In this document: positions 34,719 through 44,753 of the stretch, in pieces
Numbering within the stretch: position 1 is the first letter of the stretch
Layout of the letters: every line of letters begins with the position of its first letter
Source: Lyngbya sp. HA4199-MV5
Lineage (GTDB): Bacteria > Cyanobacteriota > Cyanobacteriia > Leptolyngbyales > Leptolyngbyaceae
Direction: 5' to 3'
DNA: 64,000 nt
NCBI GenBank assembly: GCA_019359375.1
Contig: JAHHHL010000019.1
Span: 1-64,000, forward strand
The notes under the pieces: model-generated
What the model was told of the DNA's origin: nothing
Database searches by the model: none
Seen by the model: only the letters and a program-made list of their open reading frames with translations
Position numbers and translations under genes: made by a program

Positions 34719-34913
34719 ATGACGAAGCAATCGATTCTTTCTCTTTTGATCAGAAGCAGCCAGACGCTCAGTACTGGGCTGACTCTCGCTGCGATCGTGG
34801 TGTCGCAATACAAGCCCCCATCAGATCCTCCACCGCGTCGGCAGTCATCGTTTACCGACAGTGCTCAAGAAGCTTCAAGGGTGCCGCTCAGCCACTTTTT
34901 ATTTGAGAGTTGA
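34719..34913 (+). CDS. small protein of unknown function
   Basis: A frame of 64 codons from ATG 34719 (MTKQSILSLLIRSSQTLSTG) has a short hydrophobic part (about 17-27) and then KPPSDPPPRRQSSFTDSAQE, the Pro-rich pattern found near the start of several exported cyanobacterial proteins. A hairpin terminator follows 23 bases after the stop, which supports it being transcribed. Function unknown, start uncertain (ATG at 34665 possible). Confidence 0.45.
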   Translation: MTKQSILSLLIRSSQTLSTGLTLAAIVVSQYKPPSDPPPRRQSSFTDSAQEASRVPLSHFLFES

Positions 34914-34935
34914 ACTACAGATCTTGACTGCGATC

Positions 34936-34966
34936 GCGCATTGTGTGAAGGCACAGTGCGCTTTTT
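34936..34966 (+). terminator. rho-independent terminator
   Basis: GCGCATTGTG and CACAGTGCGC pair (one G-T) around a 6-base loop and run into TTTTT. A strong stem, at the end of the CHASE2/small-protein unit. Confidence 0.85.
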
Positions 34967-35549
34967 ATTGCTGCAAATTTTATGCGTGCGAAGAGAGAAA
35001 AGGGGAAGGATAGAGAGCCTGTTTCTCAAGCTAAATCTGCTCAAAAGCGATTGACGAATCAGAAAGAAGAATGCCGTGAAGCTTAAACATCAGTCTTAAA
35101 AAATTTCTGTTTGTGTTGCTTTGAATTGTTTATTTTTTCAACTTTATTATCAAGAATTATCACGAAATATTGAGCGATCGCGATGTGGCTGCTCTGTATC
35201 TAAATCCTTTAAAGGACGGTAGAATCAAGAATCCGAGCCGCACCAGGGGCGTGAGTTGGCATGAGATCGGCACCTCGTCGATCGCGGTTGCAGATCTGAT
35301 CATTTCCTTAAGACTGAGGCGTTCAGCACGGTCTCGTTAGAAGATTTAACGATCACCTGGCATGTTCAGTGCGTTGGGGTTGGCGGATGCATCCGTTCTT
35401 GGGTTGGTTGAAAAAGGTTTCCAAAACGTTAGCCTGCAACCAAATCTTGACCGAAGGTTCGTTAACGTTTTAATTTAATGACTTCCGTGCGATCAGTCTC
35501 ACGTTGTCCTTTGCAGACATCTACTTTTAGGCACCCAAAAAGTATCAAA
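34967..35549. other. gltB upstream region
   Basis: About 580 bases with an AT-rich first half and no gene. I looked for the GTA-N8-TAC motif of NtcA and for a glutamine-riboswitch core and did not find convincing examples. Confidence 0.35.
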
Positions 35550-38500
35550 ATGAATCATCACACCATGCCATCACCACAAGGTTTGTACGATCCACGCTAT
35601 GAGCATGACGCGTGCGGTGTGGGCTTTATTGTGCATATGAAGGGCACGCCGTCTCACGCGATCGTTGAGCATGGGTTGACGATTCTGCTGAACCTGGATC
35701 ATCGCGGTGCGGTAGGTGCTGAGACGAATACGGGCGATGGTGCGGGCATTTTGCTCCAGGTGCCGCACAAGTTTTTGGTAAAGGCTACCGCGGCTGTCGA
35801 TATTACCCTACCTGAAGCAGGGCAGTATGGTGTCGGGATGATTTACTCGTCGCCCGATCGCGAGCAACGGGAGAAGGGACGGCAGCTATTCGCGCAAATT
35901 GTGGCGGAAGAAGGTCAGAAAGTACTGGGCTGGCGCGATGTGCCCACGGATGATTCCATGCTGGGCAACACGGCAAAAGCGAGCGAACCCTTTGTGGAGC
36001 AGGTGTTTATCCAGCGATCGCCCGATCTGGCAGGCGATCTGGCGTTTGAGCGCAAGCTGTACGTCATTCGTAAACGCGCTCACAAGGCGATTCGCAACGC
36101 AGCCGTTGATCCCTACTGGTATCCGTCGAGCATTTCCAGCCGCACGATCGTCTATAAAGGGATGCTGATGCCCGTGCAGGTGGGGCAGTATTTTCGAGAT
36201 TTGAGCGATCCCGACTTTGAGAGCGCTTTGGCGCTGGTGCATTCGCGCTTTAGCACCAATACGTTCCCGAGCTGGGAGCGATCGCACCCCTACCGCTACA
36301 TTGCTCACAACGGCGAGATCAATACCCTGCGTGGCAACATTAACTGGATGAACGCACGGCAATCGCTGTTTGAGTCGGAGCAGTTTGGTGATGACATCCA
36401 AAAGATTACGCCCATCATCAATATTGACGGCAGCGATTCGTTGATTTTTGACAACGCGCTGGAACTGCTGACGCTGGCGGGTCGATCGCTCCCCCATGCC
36501 GTGATGATGATGATCCCGGAACCGTGGACGGCGCACGAGTCGATGAGCGACGAGAAAAAAGCCTTCTACGAATACCACTCCTGCCTGATGGAACCGTGGG
36601 ATGGACCTGCCTCGATCGCCTTTACCGATGGCACGATGATGGGCGCAGTGCTCGATCGCAACGGCTTGCGTCCCTCACGCTACTACGTGACCAAAGACGA
36701 TCTGGTGATTATGGCATCGGAGGCAGGTGTGTTGCCGATCGAGCCAGAACGAGTCGCCTTAAAAGGTCGCTTGCAGCCCGGACGGATGTTCCTGGTGAAT
36801 ATGAAAGAAGGGCGCATTGTTGCCGATGAGGAAATTAAAAACCAGATTGTAGCAGCGCATCCTTACCGCGAATGGCTCAATCAACATCTGGTGGATCTGT
36901 CGCAGTTGCAGGATGCCCCCGTTGAAACGGTTTCCGTAGGGACGTTGCATGCAACGTCCCTACCGACGGTAACGCAACAACAAACGGCGTTTGGCTACAC
37001 CTTTGAAGATCTCCGCTTGTTGTTGACCCCGATGGCGCGGGATGGGGTAGAAGCCGTTGGCTCGATGGGTGCAGATACGCCGCTGGCTGTACTGTCCGAT
37101 CGCCCCAAGCTGCTCTATGACTACTTCCAGCAGTTGTTTGCCCAGGTGACGAATCCCCCGATCGACTCCATTCGCGAAGAGATCATCACCTCTGCCGAAA
37201 CGACGATCGGGGCTGAGCGCAATTTGCTCAACCCCGAACCCGAAAGCTGCCATCTCATTAAGCTGAAAACGCCCATTCTCACCAATGAGGAACTGGCGAA
37301 GCTGAAAGCGGTGAACGAGGGCGATTTCAAATCCATTACTCTACCGATTTTGTTCAAGTCGCTGGACGGCGTGAAGGGATTGGAGCAGGCGATCGACCAC
37401 CTGTGCGCTCAGGCAGATCAGGCGATTGAGAACGGGGTGAGCATTCTGATTTTGAGCGATCGGGGCATCAATCCCGATCAGGCTCCCATTCCAGCGTTAC
37501 TGGCGGTTTCTGGACTTCACCACCATCTCATTCGTCAGGGCACTCGCACGCGGGTCGGTCTCGTGCTGGAATCGGGCGAACCCCGCGAAGTGCATCACCA
37601 TGCTGTGCTGATTGGCTATGGCTGCGGTGCCATCAATCCCTACCTGGCGTTTGAGACGATCGACGACATGATTCAGCAGGGCTTGCTGGTAGGTGTGGAT
37701 CACAAAACGGCGTGCAAGCACTACATCAAAGCTGCGACCAAAGGCGTGATCAAAATTGCCTCCAAGATCGGTATCTCAACACTGCAAAGCTATCGGGGCG
37801 CACAAATTTTTGAGGCGATCGGGCTGAACCATACCGTCATCGATCGCTACTTCACGGGCACCGCGTCACGCATCGAAGGTGTAGATCTGGAAGTGCTGGC
37901 GAAAGAAGCGATGTTGCGTCATAGCCATGCCTTTCCCGATCGCGAGGTCAACGGACATACGCTGGATGTGGGGGGCGATTACCAGTGGCGCAAAGATGGC
38001 GAAGCGCATCTGTTTAACCCCCAAACCATCCACTCGCTGCAACAGGCCGTCCGCACGGGCAGCTACGACACCTACAAAAAATACGCCAGCCTCGTCAACG
38101 AGCAGAACCAGAAGCATTTCACCTTGCGGGGACTGCTGGAATTCAAAGCGCGGGAGTCCGTGCCCATTGACGAGGTAGAGCCGATCGAGTCCATCATGAA
38201 GCGCTTCAAAACGGGTGCCATGAGCTACGGTTCCATCTCGAAAGAGGCGCACGAAACGCTGGCGATAGCCATGAACCGCATCGGCGGCAAGTCCAACACA
38301 GGTGAAGGCGGCGAAGACCCCGATCGCTACACATGGACGAATGACCAGGGCGACTCGAAAAATAGCGCGATCAAACAGGTTGCCTCTGGTCGCTTTGGTG
38401 TCACCAGTCTGTATCTGTCGCAAGCACGGGAAATCCAGATCAAGATGGCGCAGGGAGCAAAACCGGGCGAAGGCGGACAGTTGCCGGGTAAAAAAGTCTA

Positions 38501-40160
38501 TCCCTGGATTGCCAAAGTCCGGCACTCCACGCCGGGAGTGGGACTCATTTCCCCTCCGCCTCACCATGACATCTATTCCATCGAAGACCTGGCAGAACTC
38601 ATTCACGACCTGAAGAACGCCAATCGGGAGGCGCGGATTAGCGTCAAGCTGGTCTCAGAAGTGGGTGTGGGCACGATCGCGGCAGGCGTTGCAAAGGCAC
38701 ATGCCGATGTGGTGCTGATCTCTGGCTACGATGGCGGGACGGGCGCTTCACCCCAGACCTCCATCAAACACGCCGGGTTGCCCTGGGAGCTGGGACTCGC
38801 CGAAACCCATCAAACCCTGGTGCTGAACAACCTGCGATCGCGCATTGCCGTCGAAACCGATGGACAAATGAAAACCGGACGTGATGTGGTCATTGCCGCC
38901 CTGCTGGGTGCCGAAGAGTTTGGTTTTGCCACGGCACCACTGATCACCCTGGGCTGCATCATGATGCGTGTCTGCCACCTGAACACCTGTCCCGCTGGCA
39001 TCGCCACTCAAGATCCCCAACTGCGCGAAAAGTTTGTGGGCGACCCCGAACACACCGTCAACTTCATGACCTTCATCGCGCAAGAAGTCCGGGAACTGAT
39101 GGCGCAGTTGGGCTTCCGCAAACTCACCGATATGGTGGGTCGCACCGATGTGCTGGAATCGCAACAGGCGATCGAACACTGGAAGGCAAAAGGCATCGAC
39201 CTCTCCAAAATTCTCTACCAGCCCCAGGTCGGTGAGGATGTCGGTCTCTACTGCCAGATTCCCCAGGATCACGGGCTGGCAAAATCCCTCGATATGACGG
39301 TGCTGCTGGACTTGTGCAAACCCGCCATTGAAGACGGCAAACCCGTGAAAGCCACCCTGCCCATCACCAACATTAACCGCGTCGTAGGCACCATTCTGGG
39401 CAACGAAATCACCAAGCGCCACTGGGATGGATTGCCGGAAGACACCATTCATCTCCATTTCCAGGGTAGCGCAGGTCAAAGCTTTGGCGCGTTTGTACCC
39501 AAAGGGGTCACGCTGGAGCTGGAAGGCGATGCGAACGACTACCTCGGCAAAGGACTCAGCGGCGGCAAGATCATCCTCTATCCCCCCGCTGCCTCAACCT
39601 TTGTCGCGGAGGAAAACATCATCGCCGGAAACGTTGCCCTCTACGGTGCCACCAGCGGCGAGGTGTACATTCGCGGGATGGTCGGTGAGCGCTTCTGCGT
39701 CCGCAATTCTGGCGTAAGCACGGTCGTCGAAGGCGTGGGCGATCACGGCTGCGAATACATGACGGGCGGCAAAGTCGTGGTGCTGGGTGCCACCGGACGC
39801 AACTTTGCCGCAGGCATGAGCGGTGGCGTTGCCTACATCCTGGATGAAGCAGGCGATTTTGCGACCCGCTGCAATCCCTCAATGGTCGGACTCGAAATCC
39901 TCGATGACCCCGAAGAAATCGAAGAGCTTCGCCAACTCATCCAACATCACGCCGACTACACCCAAAGCCAGAAAGCCTCAACGGTGCTCACCAACTGGGA
40001 TGCCATGCTGCCCAAGTTCGTCAAGGTGATGCCCAGAGACTACAAACGCGTCCTGCAAGCCCTGAAGCAAGCGCTGGAAGACGGTCTGAGCGGTGATGAT
40101 GCCCTCACCGCCGCCTTTGAAGCCAATGCCAAAGACGTTGCCCGTATTGGTGGTAGCTAA
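35550..40160 (+). CDS. gltB: glutamate synthase, large subunit (or ferredoxin-dependent form)
   Basis: A ~1536-residue enzyme that makes two glutamates from glutamine and 2-oxoglutarate. The N-terminal amidotransferase begins after a short propeptide at Cys in HDACGVGF. A 3Fe-4S cluster is at [15 protein letters not shown] (CX5CX4C), and the C-terminal GXGXG beta-helix ([18 protein letters not shown]) is complete. gltD lies 2.3 kb downstream, which favours the NADPH-type large subunit; the ferredoxin-dependent form cannot be ruled out. ATG 35550 is preferred; ATG 35478 adds 24 non-conserved residues. A 28-bp palindromic repeat is inserted in frame at codons ~463-471. Confidence 0.95.
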   Translation: MNHHTMPSPQGLYDPRYEHDACGVGFIVHMKGTPSHAIVEHGLTILLNLDHRGAVGAETNTGDGAGILLQVPHKFLVKATAAVDITLPEAGQYGVGMIYSSPDREQREKGRQLFAQIVAEEGQKVLGWRDVPTDDSMLGNTAKASEPFVEQVFIQRSPDLAGDLAFERKLYVIRKRAHKAIRNAAVDPYWYPSSISSRTIVYKGMLMPVQVGQYFRDLSDPDFESALALVHSRFSTNTFPSWERSHPYRYIAHNGEINTLRGNINWMNARQSLFESEQFGDDIQKITPIINIDGSDSLIFDNALELLTLAGRSLPHAVMMMIPEPWTAHESMSDEKKAFYEYHSCLMEPWDGPASIAFTDGTMMGAVLDRNGLRPSRYYVTKDDLVIMASEAGVLPIEPERVALKGRLQPGRMFLVNMKEGRIVADEEIKNQIVAAHPYREWLNQHLVDLSQLQDAPVETVSVGTLHATSLPTVTQQQTAFGYTFEDLRLLLTPMARDGVEAVGSMGADTPLAVLSDRPKLLYDYFQQLFAQVTNPPIDSIREEIITSAETTIGAERNLLNPEPESCHLIKLKTPILTNEELAKLKAVNEGDFKSITLPILFKSLDGVKGLEQAIDHLCAQADQAIENGVSILILSDRGINPDQAPIPALLAVSGLHHHLIRQGTRTRVGLVLESGEPREVHHHAVLIGYGCGAINPYLAFETIDDMIQQGLLVGVDHKTACKHYIKAATKGVIKIASKIGISTLQSYRGAQIFEAIGLNHTVIDRYFTGTASRIEGVDLEVLAKEAMLRHSHAFPDREVNGHTLDVGGDYQWRKDGEAHLFNPQTIHSLQQAVRTGSYDTYKKYASLVNEQNQKHFTLRGLLEFKARESVPIDEVEPIESIMKRFKTGAMSYGSISKEAHETLAIAMNRIGGKSNTGEGGEDPDRYTWTNDQGDSKNSAIKQVASGRFGVTSLYLSQAREIQIKMAQGAKPGEGGQLPGKKVYPWIAKVRHSTPGVGLISPPPHHDIYSIEDLAELIHDLKNANREARISVKLVSEVGVGTIAAGVAKAHADVVLISGYDGGTGASPQTSIKHAGLPWELGLAETHQTLVLNNLRSRIAVETDGQMKTGRDVVIAALLGAEEFGFATAPLITLGCIMMRVCHLNTCPAGIATQDPQLREKFVGDPEHTVNFMTFIAQEVRELMAQLGFRKLTDMVGRTDVLESQQAIEHWKAKGIDLSKILYQPQVGEDVGLYCQIPQDHGLAKSLDMTVLLDLCKPAIEDGKPVKATLPITNINRVVGTILGNEITKRHWDGLPEDTIHLHFQGSAGQSFGAFVPKGVTLELEGDANDYLGKGLSGGKIILYPPAASTFVAEENIIAGNVALYGATSGEVYIRGMVGERFCVRNSGVSTVVEGVGDHGCEYMTGGKVVVLGATGRNFAAGMSGGVAYILDEAGDFATRCNPSMVGLEILDDPEEIEELRQLIQHHADYTQSQKASTVLTNWDAMLPKFVKVMPRDYKRVLQALKQALEDGLSGDDALTAAFEANAKDVARIGGS
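36936..36963. repeat. 28-bp palindromic repeat inside gltB
   Basis: The half GTAGGGACGTTGCA is followed by its exact reverse complement. The repeat is read in frame as [10 protein letters not shown] within the gltB protein and stands in a linker between the amidotransferase and the central domain (just before [11 protein letters not shown]). Intergenic members of the family are at 43975-44002 and 49802-49829. Confidence 0.9.
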
Positions 40161-40168
40161 TTCCCTCG

Positions 40169-40193
40169 GTAGGGTGGGCATTGCTCACCCTAC
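40169..40193. repeat. 25-bp inverted repeat, GTAGGGTGGGCA family
   Basis: GTAGGGTGGGCA, one central base, then a near-complementary TTGCTCACCCTAC. It stands 8 bases after the gltB stop. A second copy is downstream of cmpC at 58491-58515. It may act as a transcript-end hairpin, but T runs are lacking. Confidence 0.75.
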
Positions 40194-40263
40194 GATTACT
40201 GTAGTCGAGGCATTAAGTTCACTCACATAAATCTAAACCAATTGCAGGAAAGACAAGGGGTAA

Positions 40264-41190
40264 ATGAAGGGTAGAACAGTCAGAATGTACCTTGTTGACG
40301 GCATACCTGGTGGCGTTATGACTGTTGAAATCATGAATTGGACAGGAATGGTTACAGTTGCACCAAGGACACAATTAGCAGATTTGGCAAGTCGCAGCGA
40401 AATAAGGCGAACAGGAGTATATGTTTTAGCTGGCAATAATCCAGAAAGCTCTACGTTTTCAGAATCTATTTACATTGGTGAAAGCGATAATGTTTGGGAC
40501 AGATTAGCTCAACATAGTAAAGATCCAGCTAAGGATTTTTGGAGACGTACTTTTATCATTACTAGCAAAGATGACAATTTGACTAAAGCACATATTCGAT
40601 ATTTAGAGAGTCGCTTAATTTCATTGGCAATTCAGGCTCAACGCTCAAAAATTGTTAACGGGACGAACCCAGATGTGCCTCGGTTGCCCGAACCTGATAT
40701 AGCTGATATGGAATATTTTCTAGAGCAGGTACAGATGTTACTTCCTGTTTTGGGTCTTTCATTCGCTATGCCGCTACCAACCCTGAAAGATGAACAATCG
40801 ATGGGAACTACAACCCACGAATCGCCTATTTTCTATATGAATTACAAAAAAGCTACAGCTTTTGCACAAGAAGTTAACGACGAGTTTATTATTCTCAGAA
40901 ATTCTACGCTTTGTAAAGAAGATTCTTCTAGTTTGGCTAGCTCGTATAGACAGCTTCGATCTCAGCTTCTAGACGATGGGAAATTAGTGAGTGCTGACAA
41001 CCCTGATTGTTGGATGCTAATGCAAGACTTACCTTTGACAAGTCCAAGCGCTGCTGCTTGTCTGGTAGGCGGTTTATCTCTTAATGGGCGAACAACCTGG
41101 CAGGTCAAGGATGGAAATCAGTCTTATGCTGCTTGGCAAGATTCTCAGCTTGAAAAAGCGCGAAAAGAGATTAAACCTGAATTGGAGTAA
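40264..41190 (+). CDS. GIY-YIG nuclease family protein
   Basis: A 308-residue protein. The GIY-YIG core spans about 50-130: RRTGVYVLAGNNPE, SIYIGESDNVWDRLAQH, with the Arg-containing helix, KDFWRRTFII and HIRYLESRLISLA ending in a conserved Glu. The C-terminal domain (about 185-300; FILRNSTLCKEDSSSLASSY, LTSPSAAACLVGGLSLNGRT) resembles DUF4357. Such proteins are thought to be accessory nucleases or defence/regulatory factors. The gene is visibly AT-richer than gltB and lacks HIP1 octamers, which points to acquisition. Confidence 0.85.
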   Translation: MKGRTVRMYLVDGIPGGVMTVEIMNWTGMVTVAPRTQLADLASRSEIRRTGVYVLAGNNPESSTFSESIYIGESDNVWDRLAQHSKDPAKDFWRRTFIITSKDDNLTKAHIRYLESRLISLAIQAQRSKIVNGTNPDVPRLPEPDIADMEYFLEQVQMLLPVLGLSFAMPLPTLKDEQSMGTTTHESPIFYMNYKKATAFAQEVNDEFIILRNSTLCKEDSSSLASSYRQLRSQLLDDGKLVSADNPDCWMLMQDLPLTSPSAAACLVGGLSLNGRTTWQVKDGNQSYAAWQDSQLEKARKEIKPELE

Positions 41191-41232
41191 CGTAAGCTAC
41201 TTTGTCCCTCAAACCTCTTAAGAAGACTCGCC

Positions 41233-41481
41233 ATGACACTTGAACTTTATCAAGACGTTGCTTTGACCCATGATTTGCCAGAACATCAGCTTAGAGTCGG
41301 TGATGTCGCGACGTTAGTTGACTTGATTCCGCATCCTACAGGTGGAGAGGAGGGTTGCATTCTGGAAGTCTTTAACGCAGTCGGGGAAACTATTGCTGTT
41401 GTTACAGTTCCAATTTCTGCGGTTGAATCTCTCCGTGCTGATGAAATCTTGACCGTGCGTTCTTTGTCACAAGTCAGTTAA
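41233..41481 (+). CDS. DUF4926 family protein
   Basis: An 82-residue protein that reads LYQDVALTHDLPEHQLRVGD, VATLVDLIPHPTGGEEGCIL and VESLRADEILTVR, the blocks of the small DUF4926 family (beta-barrel-like, no assigned function). Members are frequently found next to small toxin-antitoxin-like or Uma2 genes, as here; the stop is 18 bases before the Uma2 start. Confidence 0.8.
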   Translation: MTLELYQDVALTHDLPEHQLRVGDVATLVDLIPHPTGGEEGCILEVFNAVGETIAVVTVPISAVESLRADEILTVRSLSQVS

Positions 41482-41498
41482 TTTTAGGGGGAATTCCA

Positions 41499-42056
41499 AT
41501 GGTTCAAACGCCATCTAAAAAACTGACGTTAGAAGAGTTTTTGGAACTACCAGAAACAAAACCTGGCAGTGAATACATTGATGGCAGAACTATACAGAAG
41601 CCGATGCCCAAAACGCGTCATTCTCGGCTCCAAAGTAAATTAGTTACGACTGTGAATGAAGCGACGGAGGGTGCAAGAATTGCTTATGCCTTTCCTGAGT
41701 TGCGTTGCACCTTCGGCGGACGATCGCTGATTCCAGACATTGCCATTCTACGGTGGGAGCACATCAAGTTTGATGAGAATGACGAACTGGTTGATGACGT
41801 ACTCCTAGCTCCCAATTGGACAATTGAAATTCTTTCTCCTGAACAAAGTTCTAATCGGGTGACTGGAAACATTCTGCATTGCTTGAAGTATGGTTGTCAG
41901 TTGGGATGGCTACTTGATCCCGACGATCGCTCAGTCATCGTTTTCCAGCCAAACCAGCAACCGCAATTGTTCTACAACGAAGACTACTTAATCATGTTGC
42001 CTGAAATCGAGCTTAATCTCAGTGCCAAGCAAATCTTTGACTGGCTAAAAATGTAA
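41499..42056 (+). CDS. Uma2 family protein (PD-(D/E)XK fold)
   Basis: A 185-residue Uma2 protein. The blocks KKLTLEEFLELPETKPGSEY, AYAFPELRCTFGGRSLIPDIAI and WTIEILSPEQSSNRVTGNIL contain the restriction-enzyme-like fold residues (Asp in PDIAI, Glu in IEILSP). Uma2 genes are present in very many copies in cyanobacteria with unknown function. A GAATTCC-adjacent AGGGGG sequence provides the ribosome-binding site. Complete. Confidence 0.9.
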   Translation: MVQTPSKKLTLEEFLELPETKPGSEYIDGRTIQKPMPKTRHSRLQSKLVTTVNEATEGARIAYAFPELRCTFGGRSLIPDIAILRWEHIKFDENDELVDDVLLAPNWTIEILSPEQSSNRVTGNILHCLKYGCQLGWLLDPDDRSVIVFQPNQQPQLFYNEDYLIMLPEIELNLSAKQIFDWLKM

Positions 42057-42118
42057 CCATTTCTGCTCACATTCTCACATTCATTGCACTGTCATGAACA
42101 CTCAACCTCGATCGCACC

Positions 42119-42385
42119 TTACCCTGCATTTGCATTTGATAGTGCCGTAATAATGGCAGTCACGGCGGGGCTAAGGCTAGAAAGAACCACTACAGAAGCT
42201 GTCGCAATAATGATGGTCGTCGCCATTCTTACCATGCCATCCGTGCCCTTCTGATAGACATCAAATTTGTACTCTAATTTCTCTACCTTGTCGCCGAGAT
42301 CCTCCACCTTCTGCCCCAACTCCTCTCGCAATTGGATCAAGGCTTCACGAATGTCATTGTTGTCTGGATTTTCTGGAATTTGCAT
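42119..42385 (-). CDS. small coiled-coil membrane protein
   Basis: An 88-residue protein with an N-terminal amphipathic coiled coil (LIQLREELGQKVEDLGDKVE, about 17-45) and one C-terminal membrane helix (about 55-78, VRMATTIIIATASVVVLSS). The layout resembles small stalk-like proteins related to DUF1640 or phage hemolysin XhlA. Opposite in strand to its neighbours. No function assigned. Confidence 0.6.
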   Translation of the reverse strand: MQIPENPDNNDIREALIQLREELGQKVEDLGDKVEKLEYKFDVYQKGTDGMVRMATTIIIATASVVVLSSLSPAVTAIITALSNANAG

Positions 42386-42460
42386 GACGATCGCCCCTCT
42401 CTTCTCTGCACCGAAACTCCTGCCTTAACCAAGCTTACCCTTCAAAACTGAGACACCACA

Positions 42461-43945
42461 ATGGGAAAACCGACTGGCTTTATCGAATATCTGCGTGAGA
42501 TTGCGGCGGAAACATCACCCCTCGATCGCATCCACAACTGGGACGAGTTTCATCTGCCTATGCCGGAGGAAAACCTCCGCACTCAGGGCGCACGGTGTAT
42601 GGATTGCGGTACGCCGTTCTGCCACACTGGGACGATCATCAGCGGCATGGCAAGCGGTTGCCCCATCAACAACCTGATCCCCGAATGGAACGATCTGGTC
42701 TATCGCGGACTCTGGAAAGATGCCCTCGATCGCCTGCACAAAACCAACAACTTCCCTGAATTTACGGGTCGCGTGTGTCCCGCTCCCTGCGAAGGTTCCT
42801 GCGTGCTGGGCATCCACAATCCACCCGTCACCATTAAGAACATTGAGTATTCGATCGCCGAAAAAGGTTGGCAGGAAGGGTGGATTACGCCCAATCCACC
42901 CAGCAACCGCACAGGTAAGAAAGTGGCTGTGATCGGGTCGGGTCCTGCTGGCTTGGCGGTTGCCGCGCAATTGAATACAGCTGGGCATTGGGTGACGGTG
43001 TATGAGCGCGCCGATCGTCCCGGTGGGCTGCTGATGTATGGCATTCCTAACATGAAGCTAGATAAAGAAGAGGTGGTGATGCGCCGCCTCAACGTGCTTG
43101 AAGCAGAAGGCGTGACCTTCGTTTGCAAGACGGAAATCGGCAAGGATTTGCCCGTTGAGAATTTGCTTAAAGAGTTCGATGCGATCGTCCTTTGTACCGG
43201 AGCCACCAAGCCGCGTGACTTGCCCATTGACGGACGGGACTTGAAGGGCATCCATTTTGCAATGGATTTTCTCACCGCCAATACCCAAGCCGTACTGGAT
43301 GGTAAGGAGGGCGATCGGTTCATCTCTGCCGCTGGTAAAGATGTGGTGATCATTGGCGGTGGCGACACCGGAACCGACTGCGTGGGCACATCCCTACGAC
43401 ATGGCTGCAACAGCGTCACCCAACTGGAAATCATGCCCAAGCCGCCGCTAACCCGCGCTGCTAACAATCCCTGGCCCGAATGGCCCAAGGTGTACAAGGT
43501 GGATTACGGGCAGGAAGAAGCCGCTGCCAAATTTGGGGATGATCCCCGTGGCTATCTCACCACCGCGACGAAGTTTGAAGGCGATGAGAACGGTCACGTC
43601 AAAGCAATCCACACGGTTCAGGTGGAGTGGGCGAAAAACGACAAAGGGCAGTTCATTCCCCAGCACGTTCCCGGTACTGAAAAAGTCGTTCCGGCTCAAC
43701 TCGTACTCCTGGCAATGGGCTTTCTGGGTCCCGAACAACCGCTGCTGGATGCATTGGGACTCGATCGCGATCCCCGCAGTAACGTCAAAGCCGACGAGCA
43801 CACCTACGCGACCAGTCTTCCCGGTGTCTTTGCAGCAGGTGATTGTCGCCGGGGTCAAAGCCTCGTCGTTTGGGCGCTCAACGAAGGACGGGGAGCCGCT
43901 CGCGAGTGCGATCGCTACCTCATGAAGCACACCGATTTACCGTAA
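42461..43945 (+). CDS. gltD: glutamate synthase, small subunit
   Basis: A 494-residue flavoprotein that passes electrons from NADPH to the GltB subunit. The N-terminal iron-sulfur region has [21 protein letters not shown] and [12 protein letters not shown] binding is by [20 protein letters not shown] binding by [20 protein letters not shown], and the C-terminal [18 protein letters not shown] segment closes the FAD site. Length is that of the family (about 480-495). The partner gltB is upstream, separated by four small accessory genes. Confidence 0.96.
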   Translation: MGKPTGFIEYLREIAAETSPLDRIHNWDEFHLPMPEENLRTQGARCMDCGTPFCHTGTIISGMASGCPINNLIPEWNDLVYRGLWKDALDRLHKTNNFPEFTGRVCPAPCEGSCVLGIHNPPVTIKNIEYSIAEKGWQEGWITPNPPSNRTGKKVAVIGSGPAGLAVAAQLNTAGHWVTVYERADRPGGLLMYGIPNMKLDKEEVVMRRLNVLEAEGVTFVCKTEIGKDLPVENLLKEFDAIVLCTGATKPRDLPIDGRDLKGIHFAMDFLTANTQAVLDGKEGDRFISAAGKDVVIIGGGDTGTDCVGTSLRHGCNSVTQLEIMPKPPLTRAANNPWPEWPKVYKVDYGQEEAAAKFGDDPRGYLTTATKFEGDENGHVKAIHTVQVEWAKNDKGQFIPQHVPGTEKVVPAQLVLLAMGFLGPEQPLLDALGLDRDPRSNVKADEHTYATSLPGVFAAGDCRRGQSLVVWALNEGRGAARECDRYLMKHTDLP

Positions 43946-43973
43946 AGTGCGTGCATTGCAATCCCGATAAACC

Positions 43974-44003
43974 CGTAGGGACGTTACATGTAACGTCCCT
44001 ACG
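43974..44003. repeat. palindromic repeat (28-30 bp) after gltD
   Basis: CGTAGGGACGTTACA and its exact reverse complement. It is 29 bases after the gltD stop and the same family as the copy inside gltB, differing only at the central bases. Confidence 0.9.
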
Positions 44004-44032
44004 CAAGAACTGTTTACCCAAAGGAAGGAATC

Positions 44033-44245
44033 ATGGATACCATTTCTCCTCGCGTGGTCTACCACAATCTCCGTTTGCTGGAACATGTCAACGCTGCAAC
44101 CAGCGCTGTGTATCGTGAACTGGCTCAGGACGTGTTAGCCGATCCCAACATTGATCTGGTGTGGCGGCAGGCGATCGCCAATCGTCTTCACCAGGCAAAT
44201 CATTTGCTGGAGACGCAAACGGTTGGCAGGGACGATAGTTATTAG
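44033..44245 (+). CDS. small protein of unknown function (70 aa)
   Basis: A 70-residue soluble protein (SPRVVYHNLRLLEHVNAATS, AIANRLHQANHLLETQTVG) with strong helical character. A good AAGGAAGGAATC ribosome-binding site precedes the ATG. It has no recognised domain. It starts 30 bases after a palindromic repeat and may be co-transcribed with gltD. Confidence 0.5.
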   Translation: MDTISPRVVYHNLRLLEHVNAATSAVYRELAQDVLADPNIDLVWRQAIANRLHQANHLLETQTVGRDDSY

Positions 44246-44372
44246 GGTGTGGGGTTTGGGGTACAGGGTGTGGGGTGTGGAGTTCTCTGAATCACGGGGG
44301 AACTCGCAAGTGCCATGTACCCACCAGAAGACCAACCCACCAGAAGACCAACATTCTTTCAGGGTCTATTCC
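44246..44372. repeat. G-rich stretch and perfect 16-bp tandem duplication
   Basis: 44246-44285 consists of GTGTGGGGTTTGGGG-like words. At 44321-44352 the 16-mer CCACCAGAAGACCAAC occurs twice head to tail, 21 bases before the start of the next gene. Confidence 0.7.
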
Positions 44373-44711
44373 ATGTCTGAAGCGTCCATTATCTGCCCAA
44401 GGCATTACTTGGTCGTGAAGCGCGACGAGAGAGGCTGGGTTTTCAAACCGGGCAGTAGTGTGTTCTATAACGCTGGGAATGTGCCTCTAGCACTCGGTTT
44501 AGAGTCATTGCTGGAAGAGTTTCGTACAACACAAAAGGAGATTGTTTATACGCTCTTTCGACTCAATGCAGGTAGATTTGGCTTCTACTTAGCCAATCTC
44601 AGACACAGGCGATATTACTACTGTGGGCTGGAGTGGCAAGACGTGAAGACAATGCTGCTAGAACTTGGTATTGGGCGGGTTGATCCAATGGAAGACCCGC
44701 TCAATCATTAA
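44373..44711 (+). CDS. small protein of unknown function (112 aa)
   Basis: A 112-residue protein from ATG 44373 (MSEASIICPRHYLVVKRDER). It is a mixed alpha/beta sequence with YTLFRLNAGRFGFYLANLRH and YYYCGLEWQDVKTMLLELGI. The frame is open upstream, but that part is repeat sequence. The AAA ATPase gene follows 43 bases downstream, so it may be an adaptor or partner. I do not recognise the family, and this is inference from position. Confidence 0.55.
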   Translation: MSEASIICPRHYLVVKRDERGWVFKPGSSVFYNAGNVPLALGLESLLEEFRTTQKEIVYTLFRLNAGRFGFYLANLRHRRYYYCGLEWQDVKTMLLELGIGRVDPMEDPLNH

Positions 44712-44753
44712 GTCTTACTTTCGGATGACGTTGGTGCTCAAACGCTTTCTAAA

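Noticed and set aside
35213-35260. Possible glutamine riboswitch upstream of gltB (GGACGGTAG word)
   Set aside because: The surrounding conserved elements of the glnA RNA core are missing and the word is part of a simple local hairpin.
35340-35477. NtcA site before gltB
   Set aside because: No GTA-N8-TAC or close variant at a sensible distance was found.
35886-39479. Long minus-strand frames inside gltB (230, 246 and 243 codons)
   Set aside because: They lie antisense to a strongly conserved gene in a GC-rich, codon-biased region, which creates long shadow frames. None has a recognisable domain or ribosome-binding site.
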